Shown piece after piece: positions 28,527-38,100 of a stretch of 64,000 nucleotides of DNA. Position 1 is the stretch's first letter, and each line of letters opens with the position of its first letter. A model generated the notes under the pieces. The model did no database searches. It was given only the letters and a program-made list of their open reading frames with translations, and was not told the origin of the DNA. A program made the position numbers and the translations under genes. Source of the DNA: DATDOY01 sp035293045 (GTDB lineage: Bacteria > Actinomycetota > Acidimicrobiia > IMCC26256 > JACPCJ01). The stretch is taken from the NCBI GenBank assembly GCA_035293045.1, contig DATDOY010000034.1, positions 1 to 64,000 of the forward strand, read 5' to 3'.

Positions 28527-28694
28527 CTAGCGAGAACTACGAACGAGTTCGAGGACGCCGTCGCGGGTGATCTCTCCCGTGGGGCGGGTCCAGACCCGTG
28601 TGTCACACGGCGCACACCGGTGGAGCGTCACCTCTTCAGCGTTGATCGTCAGCTGAATGGTCACGACCGAGCGCGAACAAATTGAACAGTGCAT
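28527..28694 (-). CDS. 55-residue zinc-ribbon protein
   Basis: A short gene with an excellent ribosome site (GGGAGG, 6 nt before the ATG at 28694). The protein starts MHCSICSRSVVTIQLTINA and continues with a second pair in HRCAPCDTRVW, making a CxxC-n-CxxC zinc ribbon, and ends ITRDGVLELVRSSR. The spacing and the strand-like TIQLTI segment suggest a real folded ribbon, of a type seen upstream of wall-sugar genes in actinobacteria. Its function is unknown; it could be a nucleic-acid- or protein-binding adaptor. It lies 48 nt before the membrane GT gene on the same strand. Confidence 0.75.
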   Translation of the reverse strand: MHCSICSRSVVTIQLTINAEEVTLHRCAPCDTRVWTRPTGEITRDGVLELVRSSR

Positions 28695-28756
28695 TCCAAG
28701 CCTCCCGATTTGCCACTTCCCCTCCCGTCATCGGCGCGGCGGCGGGGAATCTTGAG

Positions 28757-29455
28757 TCAGGCCGCGAGGGTGAGGCCCAGGCCGATCAGGTTGAACCCGG
28801 CGTGGGTGACGATGGGCCGGGACAGCGAGCCCGTCTTTACGGCCTGCATTGAGAAGATCATGCCGAGCGCCGAGAGGCCGACCACCGTCCCCGCTGCCCC
28901 AAGTCCCGACGCGCCGGGAAGGTGCAAGAGCCCGAACACGAGACCGCTCGCGGCGATGGCCGTGTGGGGCTTTCCGCGGCGGAGCAGTGAGCGCAGAAGC
29001 AGGCCTCGGAACATCAGTTCCTCGAGCACCGGAGCCATCACGACGGCCATGGCGAACATGCCCACGATCCTCACCGTGGAGCGGGTGTCGTCGAGGGTTC
29101 GCAGGATGTCCTGGGCGGGCTCGTCGACGTCGGCGAGCAGCGTGAACGGAAGGGTGAGGAGCGCGATCACGATGAACCACCCGATCGCGGCGGGGACGGC
29201 CGTCCAATCCCGCAGGCGAAGCTCGAGGCCGAAGTCGACCCGCAAGCTCCGCCGTCCCTTTCTGGCCACGAGGATGAGCGCGCCCCCCGTGGCCAGGAAG
29301 AAGGAGGGGTTCACGAGAAAGACGTCGGCCGCCTCGCTGGAGAGCTCGCGGAGCCCCGGCAGATACCAGAGGAGGAACCCCGCAATGCCGCCGAGGTTCT
29401 GGGCGAGGAGAATCCAGAAGAAGTCGCCGATCCCCCACCGGATTCGCGTTTCCAC
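28757..29455 (-). CDS. CPBP family intramembrane glutamic/metallo-endopeptidase
   Basis: A 232-residue protein with about six to seven TM helices. The CPBP (CAAX protease/bacteriocin-processing) motifs are in order: EELMFRGLLL (motif 1, EExxxR), FGLLHLPG (motif 2, FxxxH) and HAGFN (motif 3, HxxxN). These proteases cleave within membranes; substrates are unknown here. GTG start at 29455, 24 nt after the DUF3499 stop, so the two are probably co-transcribed. Confidence 0.9.
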   Translation of the reverse strand: METRIRWGIGDFFWILLAQNLGGIAGFLLWYLPGLRELSSEAADVFLVNPSFFLATGGALILVARKGRRSLRVDFGLELRLRDWTAVPAAIGWFIVIALLTLPFTLLADVDEPAQDILRTLDDTRSTVRIVGMFAMAVVMAPVLEELMFRGLLLRSLLRRGKPHTAIAASGLVFGLLHLPGASGLGAAGTVVGLSALGMIFSMQAVKTGSLSRPIVTHAGFNLIGLGLTLAA

Positions 29456-29479
29456 CCGTGGAAGGCTACCGAGCAGGCC

Positions 29480-29698
29480 TCAAGCGACGGCTTCGTTGGC
29501 CACGGGCACCGCGCGCAGGTCGATCAACTCCCAGCCGACGGGAACACACAGGCGGTCGGCGTGCGGACCGCACATCCGGTGCTGGGTCTCGTCCGGAGTG
29601 AGCCCGCCGATCCACACCGTGCGCTCGTCGTGCCGGTACGAGAGCGACGCCGACGCTGGTCGTGAACAGTCCGGGCGGTCGCAGCGCTCGAGGGCCAC
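29480..29698 (-). CDS. DUF3499 family protein
   Basis: A 72-residue actinobacterial protein. The pattern ERCDRPDCSRPASASLSYRHDERTVWIG...HRMCGPHADRLCVPVGWELIDLR matches DUF3499, with two Cys near the N-terminus and CGPHADR near the middle, a likely metal site. Function unknown. In mycobacteria the family member lies beside manB and the F420 genes, as here. The GTG start at 29698 is preceded by TAGGGT at 5 nt, a leaderless arrangement. It is divergent from ftsH. Confidence 0.82.
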   Translation of the reverse strand: MALERCDRPDCSRPASASLSYRHDERTVWIGGLTPDETQHRMCGPHADRLCVPVGWELIDLRAVPVANEAVA

Positions 29699-29779
29699 GA
29701 GGCACCCTATCCCCCGCCGTCCTGCGTCCCGCGGACGCCCGGACCCCGGAGCGCGAGGCGTGGGTCGTACCATGGCCGA

Positions 29780-31738
29780 ATGAACCCGAGTCCGGGCCGC
29801 ACACCCCGAAAGCCTGCCCCGCCGACGCCGGGCCGCTCGCGTTGGATCCCGTGGGTCGTGATCGGCAGCATCGTCAGCGTGCTGCTGTTCAGCACCTTCA
29901 TGGGAGGCGGGAGCAAGAAGGAGAAGATCGAATACTCCGAGTTTCTCGCCAAGGTCCGCGCCGGCCAGGTCCAGCAGGTCGACATCCAACAGACCAACGG
30001 GAAGATCACCGGGCGGGTGAAGGGCGGAGCGGACCGCGTCGAGTTCGAGACCCAGGGCCCCGCCGACCAGATCCCCGACAAGGACATCGAACTCCTCGAC
30101 GAGGAGGGTGTGGCCCGCGACTACAAGTCCGCGCCCTCCGACCTCATCCCGCAGCTCTTGACCTGGGGCATCTTCATCGGGATCTTCGTCCTCTTTTGGT
30201 GGTGGCTGGGGCGACGCGCCCAGGGCCAGATGGCGGGCCTGATGAATATCGGGCGCAGCCGGGCCAAGCTCTACACGACCGACAAGCCCAAGACGCGCTT
30301 CGACGACGTCGCCGGCTACCAGGGCGTCAAGGCCGAGATCAACGAGGTCGTGGACTTCCTGAAGAACCCGGGAAAGTTCAAGGAGATCGGCGCCCGCATC
30401 CCCAAAGGGGTTCTCCTCGTCGGACCACCCGGCACCGGCAAGACCCTGATCGCCCGGGCGGTGGCCGGCGAGGCAGGCGTGCCCTTCATCTCCGTCTCGG
30501 GCTCCGACTTCATGGAGATGTTCGTCGGCGTCGGCGCAGCGCGGGTGCGCGACCTCTTCGAGACGGCGCGCAAGGAAGCACCGTCCATCATCTTCGTCGA
30601 CGAGATCGACTCGATCGGGCGAAAGCGCGGCGCCGGCCTCGGCGGCGGGCACGACGAGCGCGAGCAGACCCTCAACCAGCTCCTCGCCGAGATGGACGGC
30701 TTCGAGACGACCGAGGGCATCGTCATGATGGCCGCGACCAACCGCCCCGACGTCCTCGACACCGCGCTCCTTCGTCCGGGCCGGTTCGACCGACAGGTCA
30801 TCATTCCCCTGCCGACGCAGGAGGAACGCCGGGCGATCCTCGACGTCCACAGCCGCGACAAGAAATTCGCCCCCGACATCGATCTCGAGGTGATCGCCCG
30901 CGGCACGCCGGGCATGAGCGGGGCCGACCTCGCCAACCTCGTCAACGAGGCTGCCCTCCACGCCGCCCGCCGCGGCGAGAAGGTCGTGCACCGTGAGGAC
31001 TTCGAGTCGGCACGCGACCGAGTGTTGATGGGACTGAAGCGCGAGTCGATGGCGATGTCCGACGAGGAGAAGGAGGTCATCGCCTACCACGAGGGCGGCC
31101 ACGCCGTCCTCGCCTACGTCCTCCCGCACGCGGACCCGGTGCACAAGGTCACCATCCTCCCCACCGGCATGGCGCTCGGTGTCACCCAACAGCTGCCGCT
31201 TGAGGAAAAGCACATCTACCAGCGCGCCTACATCGAGGACTCCCTCGCCGTGCGCCTCGGCGGTCGCATCGCCGAAGACCTGGTGTACGGCGAGATCTCC
31301 ACGGGCGCCGAGAACGACCTCGTCGGTTGCACCGAGTTGGCCCGCCGCATGGTGCGCCAGTGGGGCATGAGCGACGCCATCGGTCCGATGGCGTGGGGGG
31401 CCCAGGGTGCGGTGTTCCTCGGCGAGGATCTCGTCCACACGCGCGACTACTCCGACGACACCGCCCGCGTGATCGATGAGGAAGTCGAGGCAATTCTCCG
31501 GGCCCAAGAAACGCGCGCGTCCGCGATCCTCAAGCAACACCGCAAGGGTCTCGACGCCGTTGCCGCTGCCCTCCTCGAAAAGGAAACGCTGACCGGCGAC
31601 GAGGTGACGGCGCTCGTCGACCGCGCCATCGGCCGCAAGGCGGGCGGTCCCCGCAAGAAGCCGGCGACCACCAACGGTCGCGTCGCCACCAACGGCGAGG
31701 CCAGGAAGCCGAAGCGCCCCGCCCCCAAAAAGTCCTAG
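29780..31738 (+). CDS. ftsH: ATP-dependent zinc metalloprotease FtsH
   Basis: A 652-residue membrane AAA+ protease that removes misfolded membrane proteins and some regulators. TM1 spans about 21-41, a periplasmic domain follows, and TM2 about 120-140. The AAA module has Walker A GPPGTGKT (215-222), Walker B SIIFVDEIDS and SRH motif ATNRPDVLD...RPGRFDR. The protease site is HEGGH (437-441), and the third zinc ligand lies in the STGAENDL region. The Lys/Pro/Ala-rich tail is divergent. TACCAT lies 6 nt before the ATG, consistent with a leaderless mRNA. Confidence 0.98.
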   Translation: MNPSPGRTPRKPAPPTPGRSRWIPWVVIGSIVSVLLFSTFMGGGSKKEKIEYSEFLAKVRAGQVQQVDIQQTNGKITGRVKGGADRVEFETQGPADQIPDKDIELLDEEGVARDYKSAPSDLIPQLLTWGIFIGIFVLFWWWLGRRAQGQMAGLMNIGRSRAKLYTTDKPKTRFDDVAGYQGVKAEINEVVDFLKNPGKFKEIGARIPKGVLLVGPPGTGKTLIARAVAGEAGVPFISVSGSDFMEMFVGVGAARVRDLFETARKEAPSIIFVDEIDSIGRKRGAGLGGGHDEREQTLNQLLAEMDGFETTEGIVMMAATNRPDVLDTALLRPGRFDRQVIIPLPTQEERRAILDVHSRDKKFAPDIDLEVIARGTPGMSGADLANLVNEAALHAARRGEKVVHREDFESARDRVLMGLKRESMAMSDEEKEVIAYHEGGHAVLAYVLPHADPVHKVTILPTGMALGVTQQLPLEEKHIYQRAYIEDSLAVRLGGRIAEDLVYGEISTGAENDLVGCTELARRMVRQWGMSDAIGPMAWGAQGAVFLGEDLVHTRDYSDDTARVIDEEVEAILRAQETRASAILKQHRKGLDAVAAALLEKETLTGDEVTALVDRAIGRKAGGPRKKPATTNGRVATNGEARKPKRPAPKKS

Positions 31739-31747
31739 ACCCGTTTC

Positions 31748-32203
31748 CTAGGGCATGAGCTTTCCGAGGCTCGGCTCCGGACTCGAGTTGGGTTCGCGTA
31801 GCTCGGCGACGGCGGCCCACAGGTCGGTGGCCGTCACGTTGCCGAGAAACGCCGCTCCGACGACGCCCTCATGGTCGGCGACGAGCGTGAGGGGAACCGA
31901 CTCGACGCCGTAGCGATCGTGCAGGTCCCGCCGCGCCGACCATTCGACCTCCTCAACCGCCACCGCGTCGCACTCGAGGGGCGGCAGCTTGCCGGCGACC
32001 GCCGCGCAGGAGTCGCACGTGCTCGACGAGAACAGCACCACGAGCCACGGCGCGTCGGGCCGGACGAAGTCGTTGCGATCGAGCTGACGGGGAACGGGGC
32101 CTCCGCCCTGCGGCGGTGGATCGACGCGACGGCGTTCGATCAGCCAGGCCGCCACCACGGCCACGACAATCAACGCGAGGGCCACGACCACCCGGGCTTC
32201 CAT
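31748..32203 (-). CDS. Membrane-anchored thioredoxin-fold protein
   Basis: A 151-residue protein. An N-terminal TM anchor (VVALALIVVAVVAAWLIE, about 5-23) precedes a thioredoxin-like domain with WLVVLFSSSTCDSCAAVAGKL, a CxxC redox site (CDSC), and a cis-Pro segment YGVESVPLTLVADHEG. It probably acts in disulfide or thiol exchange at the outer face of the membrane. I chose the ATG at 32203 over more upstream in-frame codons because TAGCCT lies 8 nt before it and upstream sequence is the shared divergent promoter. It converges on ftsH with a 9-nt gap. Confidence 0.8.
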   Translation of the reverse strand: MEARVVVALALIVVAVVAAWLIERRRVDPPPQGGGPVPRQLDRNDFVRPDAPWLVVLFSSSTCDSCAAVAGKLPPLECDAVAVEEVEWSARRDLHDRYGVESVPLTLVADHEGVVGAAFLGNVTATDLWAAVAELREPNSSPEPSLGKLMP

Positions 32204-32211
32204 CGAGGCCG

Positions 32212-32221
32212 AGGCTATCGT
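32212..32221. promoter_or_regulatory. Overlapping divergent -10 elements (thioredoxin-like / MFS)
   Basis: On the plus strand TATCGT (32216-32221) lies 7 nt before the MFS ATG. On the minus strand TAGCCT (32217 down to 32212) lies 8 nt before the thioredoxin-like ATG. The two hexamers share the central TA. The whole intergenic region is only 25 nt, so both transcripts should be leaderless and the promoters mutually constrained. Confidence 0.5.
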
Positions 32222-32228
32222 CCGCCCG

Positions 32229-33626
32229 ATGGAAGCCCCGGAGGATGCCCCGGCCCCCGCGGGCATGAGCTCGTGGCCGATGTGGGTCCTCGGACTGGTC
32301 TTGATGATCGACCAGATCGACCAGAACATCGTCCGCGGCGTCGTGCCTCAGTTGCAGGACGAGTTCGGGCTGAACGACACCGAGATCGGCGTGCTGCTCT
32401 CGGTGTTCGTCTTCGTGAACGGCGTGATCACCGTGCCGGCCGGGTATCTCGCCGACCGGTGGCGTCGCACTCGCGCCATCGGACACACGGTGGTCGCGTG
32501 GAGCGCCATCACCGCGGTGACCGCCGCTGCCCAAAGCTTCGGCCAGCTCATCGGCCTTCGCGCCATGCTCGGCTTCGGCCAGGCGATCACCGAGCCATCG
32601 GCGGCAAGCCTGATCGGCGACTACTACCCCTCGAGCCACCGCGGCCGCGCCTTCTCTCTCACGCAAGTCCTGCAATTCACCGGGTTCGGGCTCGGTATCG
32701 GCATCGGCGGCGCCATCGGATCGACACTGGGATGGCGATGGGCGTTCGTACTCGTGGCCATCCCCGGCACCCTCATCGCCTTCGCCGCCTACGCACTGCG
32801 AGAACCCCGTCGGGGTCACGGCGATCTCCTCCACGCCGGGGTCACCCACGACGTAGCGGGCGACGACGCCGACGACGACGCCGACCACTCGCTCTTCGAC
32901 GAGGGCATGCGCCAGTTCCTCGTCGACATGATCCGCGGGTTGCGGGCCGACATGAAGACCATCCTCGCCATCCCGACGCTGCGGCTCAGCCTCGTCGGCG
33001 TGGGAGTGCTGCTGTTCAGCATCACCGCCGTGGGGGCCTGGCTCCCCCAGTTCCACGAACGGTTCTCCGGCCTGACCCAGCGCGAGGCCACCGGCGCGGT
33101 GACCGCCATCGTCCTGCTCGGCGGGATCCCCGGCATTCTCCTCGGAGGGCGGGTGGCCGACCACTACGCGGGGCGCATCCAGGGCGCCCGTGTCGTGATC
33201 CCGGCGTGGTGCGTCGCCGTCGGCACCGCGCTGTTCACGATCTCCTACCTCGAGATCCCGTTTGCGGTGTCGTTCGTTCTCGAAGTGGTGGGTTTTTTCA
33301 TCGTGACCATGGCGATCCCCGCGCTCCGGGCGGGCTTGACCGACGTCGTGCCGGCCAACCTGCGCGGCGCCGGCTTCGGCGCCTTCAACATCGTCTCGGT
33401 CGTCTTCGGGGCGGCGGCGGCGCCGATCGTCGTCGGCTATCTGGCCGAGGTGTGGGATCTCCGCACCGCGTTTCTCGTGGTCTCTCCCCCGGTGTTCGTC
33501 GGGTCGTACATCCTCTACCGGGCGAAGTACCACCTCGACGAAGACGCGGCCAAGATCATCGAGGCCGTGCTGCGCGCCGTACAGGAGCAGCAGGCGACCG
33601 AGCAGGCCCGCCACCCCGAGGGATGA
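32229..33626 (+). CDS. Major facilitator superfamily transporter (spinster/sugar-phosphate-like)
   Basis: A 465-residue transporter with about 12 TM helices. Family features are LMIDQIDQNIVRGVVPQLQDEFGL in TM1, the loop 2-3 motif GYLADRWRRTRAIG, and RAMLGFGQAITEPSAASLIGDYYP in TM4-5, the latter typical of the spinster-like group. A central cytoplasmic loop is unusually Asp-rich (VTHDVAGDDADDDADH). The C-terminal half has GGIPGILLGGRVADHY. Substrate unknown. It starts at ATG 32229 with TATCGT at 7 nt. The stop lies 1 nt before the stop of the DUF5719 gene. Confidence 0.9.
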   Translation: MEAPEDAPAPAGMSSWPMWVLGLVLMIDQIDQNIVRGVVPQLQDEFGLNDTEIGVLLSVFVFVNGVITVPAGYLADRWRRTRAIGHTVVAWSAITAVTAAAQSFGQLIGLRAMLGFGQAITEPSAASLIGDYYPSSHRGRAFSLTQVLQFTGFGLGIGIGGAIGSTLGWRWAFVLVAIPGTLIAFAAYALREPRRGHGDLLHAGVTHDVAGDDADDDADHSLFDEGMRQFLVDMIRGLRADMKTILAIPTLRLSLVGVGVLLFSITAVGAWLPQFHERFSGLTQREATGAVTAIVLLGGIPGILLGGRVADHYAGRIQGARVVIPAWCVAVGTALFTISYLEIPFAVSFVLEVVGFFIVTMAIPALRAGLTDVVPANLRGAGFGAFNIVSVVFGAAAAPIVVGYLAEVWDLRTAFLVVSPPVFVGSYILYRAKYHLDEDAAKIIEAVLRAVQEQQATEQARHPEG

Positions 33627-33627
33627 A

Positions 33628-35154
33628 CTACGCGAGGGGGAAAGGGATCCCCGGGCTGTAAGAAACCGCGGTCGCCTCGAACAGGCCGCGCACCACGATG
33701 ACGTCCTGGTCGGCCTCGACGATCAGCGGGACGTCGGTGCGCTTGAGCGCGTCGCCGAGCCGGAAGGCGGCGCGCTGGCGCGGGGGGACCTCGAGGTGGC
33801 CGAGACCCTCCGGCACGAGCACCACGCCCCCGGCCAGCACCGAGATGCTCACGTGCGCGGTTTCACCGAGTCCGCCGGCGTCCGAACCCGGATTCATGAC
33901 GGTGATCCACTCGTCCACGGTGTCGTCCGCGCTGCCCGCCACGAACAGCCACGTTCGCGCGGGCGCGGTCGACCCCGAGACGACGGCCGACCCGGGCCGC
34001 GCGGCGCCGTCGGCGGCGATGATCTGCTGCGCCACAACCACGTCCTCGTCACCAACCGCCGAGATCCGCAAGGAGTGACCGACGTCGGGCGGAACCGGGT
34101 GGAAGCCTTCCGCGTCGGCGTCGTTCAGCCGGACCGCGACCGCCGAACGACCGGGCACCGACACCATCGTCGGCTCCTGCAGCGCGTCGCCGTCGAGTTC
34201 AGGCTGGATCTCGACGGCGGTGTCGGCGCGACCAGGGTTGAAGACCCAGATCGTCTCGAAAATCCTGCCTTGGACGATGCCCTCGGGGAAGAACCACGTC
34301 TCGGCTGTCTCGTTGACCCCCGGATACACGGCCATGCCGCGCCGCCCCGTCGTGCCGTCGAAATGGAGGGAGCGCTCGGCCACGATGCGCCCCGATCGCG
34401 TGATCAGCTCGGCGGCTACGACCGCTTTGCGGAGCACGTAGTCGTGCACGGGAACCGTGACCCGCGACCGCGGCGGGACCTCGAGCGCCTGCAGGTTCTC
34501 CGGGGCCACAAGACCCTCCTCGGTGAAGAAGGTCATGTCGACGGTGGCGGCGTCCTCGAACGGGTTGAACAGGGCAATGAAGTCGCGCGTGTCCTTGCGC
34601 GTCGACCCTCCGGCGAAGAACCACTGCGTGGCCGGGCGGCGCGCACATGGAAGGGCGTCGATGTCGCCGCCCGCGCCACGGAGAATGTGTTCGACGGCGG
34701 CGTCGGGCCCAAACACCTCCACGACGACCCCGGGCTCCTCGGTGGGCACGAGGTCGGCGATGCGAACGACCAGACGCGACCGCGACGGAACCTCGAATGG
34801 CTTGCGCACCGGGGCTTCCTCGCCACGCATCACCGTGATGACCGCGTCGAGGGGCTCCTCGCCGGCGTTGGCGATCGCGACCGACTCGTCGGCGCGCCCG
34901 CCCTCGACCGACGTGCCCTCGGCGCAATACCACGAGGACGAGAGCGTCCCGGGTCGGGTCACGAACGCCTGCGGTTCGGGCTCGGCCTGGGGGCTTAAAA
35001 CCCACGACCCCTTGGAGCGACGGATGCCGATGCCCTCGTCGACCGCGACTCCCATGACAAATAGTGCGGCGAGGACGAGAAACGCGAAGCCGCGTCGGAG
35101 CCCGGCGCCGTCCGGAGCGGGGGGTCGCGTGACCGTGGCGCGTCCGGCACTCAC
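33628..35154 (-). CDS. DUF5719-like secreted/anchored beta-rich protein
   Basis: A 508-residue protein with one N-terminal TM or signal anchor (FAFLVLAALFVMGVAV) and a long extracytoplasmic part built from repeated beta-sandwich-like units. Repeated phrases such as WYCAEGTS, WFFAGGST, WFFPEGIV and WLFVAGSA recur every 90-120 residues, each followed by IALFNPFED- or VMNPGSDA-type strands. This matches the DUF5719 pattern of actinobacteria, function unknown. Its GTG start overlaps the stop of the 1076-aa glycosyltransferase by 4 nt, so the two are translationally coupled and probably act together at the cell surface. Confidence 0.78.
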   Translation of the reverse strand: MSAGRATVTRPPAPDGAGLRRGFAFLVLAALFVMGVAVDEGIGIRRSKGSWVLSPQAEPEPQAFVTRPGTLSSSWYCAEGTSVEGGRADESVAIANAGEEPLDAVITVMRGEEAPVRKPFEVPSRSRLVVRIADLVPTEEPGVVVEVFGPDAAVEHILRGAGGDIDALPCARRPATQWFFAGGSTRKDTRDFIALFNPFEDAATVDMTFFTEEGLVAPENLQALEVPPRSRVTVPVHDYVLRKAVVAAELITRSGRIVAERSLHFDGTTGRRGMAVYPGVNETAETWFFPEGIVQGRIFETIWVFNPGRADTAVEIQPELDGDALQEPTMVSVPGRSAVAVRLNDADAEGFHPVPPDVGHSLRISAVGDEDVVVAQQIIAADGAARPGSAVVSGSTAPARTWLFVAGSADDTVDEWITVMNPGSDAGGLGETAHVSISVLAGGVVLVPEGLGHLEVPPRQRAAFRLGDALKRTDVPLIVEADQDVIVVRGLFEATAVSYSPGIPFPLA

Positions 35155-38100
35155 GCCGGCACCTCGTCGAGGACTCGGGGCGCACCAGGGCGGACGTCGC
35201 GCAACGCGAGCCGCCAAGCCACGAGCGCCCGACGCTCACCCCGACGTCGGCGGATCCATGCGCCGACGACGAGAATCCAGAGCGCAGCCTGCACGCCCAG
35301 CGCGCCGTATCGGAGGACTTGGCCGTCGTGGGTCACCCTCACCGCGTCGACGTCGTCGACCACGAATCCGTTGACGAGCCCGAGGGCGCGGAAGTGGGGA
35401 CGCAACGCGTCGCCCGCCTTGGCCTCCCACGCGTCGTCGTAGGCCTCCCCGAGGAGGAGCACGCCCTCGACCCGCCCCTCTTGGGTCGGCTTCAGCCGCA
35501 CCTCCGGTGCACGCGGATAGCCATCGACGGGACGCGCCACGGCGATGTCGAGACGGAGGGCGTCGTCGCGGTCGCTCTCGCGGAGACGCTCGGCGGCGTC
35601 GGGTGGGACCAAGGCCCCGGCGGCCACCCAGGCTTCGTTCTCGAACAGCAGCATGCCGGGATCGACCGTGAGTTCGGCGAGGTCGATCTGACGGGCGAGA
35701 CCGGAGGCGAGCGGGGCCACGAGCGGCGTCGCGCCCGGCGTTTCCTCGGGGGGAACGAACCGCCCCGGCCCCTTCGCCAGGGGTACCGCGATGTACCGGA
35801 TGGCCAGCGGCCCGAGCATGTGTCCGAGTCGCTCGGTGGCGCCGCCAATGGCCGCCTCGACCGCGTCGCGGACATATCCGGTCGCGCCCTCGGCGGGCGG
35901 TGGGGCGAGGGCGAACCCGTCGCCGGGGCCATCGCGGGTGATCGCGAACCCCGTGCCGTCATCGAGGGTGAGGGGGTCGACGGGTAGGAGGTGAGGGTTC
36001 CCCACCCACAGCACGCGGAATCCGCCGTCGGCCGCGTCGGCGCTCATCCACCCCAAGTCTTCGTGCCAGTCGCGATCGGGGAGTTCCCAACTCCCCTCGA
36101 GGGCGTCGAAGAGGAACGGGATGGAAGCGAGCGCCAATCCACCGATGGCCAGCACCGACGTCGCCTGCCGCCAGCTGAGCCCCGCCCGAAGGAGTTCCTC
36201 GCGCAAGACGCCAGTGCCGAGCCCGACCGCCATGGCGAGGCCGACGGCGGCAACCACCAGCGTGCCCTCGAGCGCGGGCACGCTGAAGCCCGCGCTGAGC
36301 CGCCCGGGGAGCCACGCGGCCGTCCACCCCGCCAGCGCGATCATCCACGCCCGCACCACCCAACGCAGACGCGGCCCCGACGCCACGAGCAGAGGGTGGG
36401 CCGCAACCGCGATGAACAGCCAAGGGATCCCCACGCGCGCCGGACCGCTGTCGAGGACCAGCACCCGCGCCAGGGAGGGCACCTCGGGAAACGAGAACCC
36501 CAGGGCCCCGAGGTCGGGGGTCGGGAGCAACAGCCCGATCGACCAGGGAAACAGCAACGCGACCGCGACGCCGGCGGCGATGAGGGCGGCGGCAACGCTG
36601 CGCGTACCCCCACCCCGCTCTCCTGCGAGGGGGACGGCGACGAGCAGACCCAGCGCCATGAGCGGCAGCAGCGCGATGACCGGCGGAAACACCGCGGCGA
36701 CGAAGGCGGTCAAGAGCGCCAGAGCGAGCAACGCCCGGCGACCGTCGCGCACCGGCCGGCCGTCGGGAAGCTGGGCGAAGGGATCGATGCCCGCCGCCGT
36801 CAAGAGACGCTCGAGCATGAACGGTGCGAGCGCGTAGAAGACAAGCGGACCAAGGCGGCCCTCGCTGATGGCGTTGCGCGGCACCGGGACGGCGGCGTAG
36901 GCGGCCGCGGCGGCGAGCGGTGGCCACACCGAGCGCGCCAACGGCAACATGAGGCGGAAGAGGCCGTACGCACCGAGCGGGATGGCACCGACGACCACCG
37001 CCGTACGCGCGAGATCGGCCGAGCCAAACGCCGCCGTGCTCAGCGCACCCATGAGGGCGAGGAGCGGCGGCGCGGGCGAGCCGGAACCCACTCCGACGAA
37101 CCGCCACGCCGACGCGAACTCTCGGAAGGCGTCGCCTGCGCTCGGCCAGGGGAGAAACGACCCGACCGCCGGAATCCCTCCCGTGATGAGGTCGCGGGAG
37201 CCGATCACCATGACCAGGCTGAGGATCGCTCCGAAGGTCAGGCTGGGACGGCGCACCCCTCCGGAGACGGTGTGGGCGAAGTCGCGCGACGCCCCCGTGA
37301 GGGCTTCGACCCGCATGTCGAGGTGCAACTGGCCGGCAAGGAACGTGCGGACGTAGCTGAACCCCCGCACTTGGAGGGCGCGCACCTCGGCGTCGTGCAC
37401 CGTGCGAAGCGCCTGGACCGATCGGCGCGCCCGCATCGTGGCGCCGAAATGCGCCAGCGCCGCCGGCATGGCCCGCAGCACCGCCCACGACCGCCGCGCC
37501 CGCCCGGTCAACAAGAGGGCGACGGCCTGCACGACGCTCACCAACAGTGCCTGCGGAAGCACGCGCAGCAGCGAGAAGGCTGAGTAGTTGCGCACCAGCA
37601 TCCGGATGCGTTCGGTCGGCTCACGCGACCGGGCCGCGTCGGGGTCGGGTCCGAACCGTTCCCGGAGCGTGGCCATCGGCCGGGTCACGACGGCGTCGGG
37701 AACGACGAGCACGCGCGCGCCCGCGATCCGTGCCCGCCAGCACAGGTCGAGCTCGCCGACCTCGTCGCCGAACTCGGGGTCGAAGCCGCCCAACTCAGCC
37801 CAGAGGTCGGCGCGAACCAACATGGCCTCTGCCGGTACAGCCAAGACGTCGAGGACCCCGTCGTGCTGCTCGTGGTCGACCTCGCCCGGCTCCACGATCG
37901 GAGCCGGCACCCCGAGCTTGTCAGCCGACGCGCCGACGACGAGGAGCACCTCTCGCCGATCAGCGTCGACGATCTTGGGTCCGGCGATCCCCGCGTTCGA
38001 GCGCACGGCCTCTTCGACGAGCAGCGAGACGGCGTCGGGATCGAGCACCACGTCGTCGGCCAGGAAGAGCAGGTAGTTCGCTCCCTCGACCGCGCTCAAG

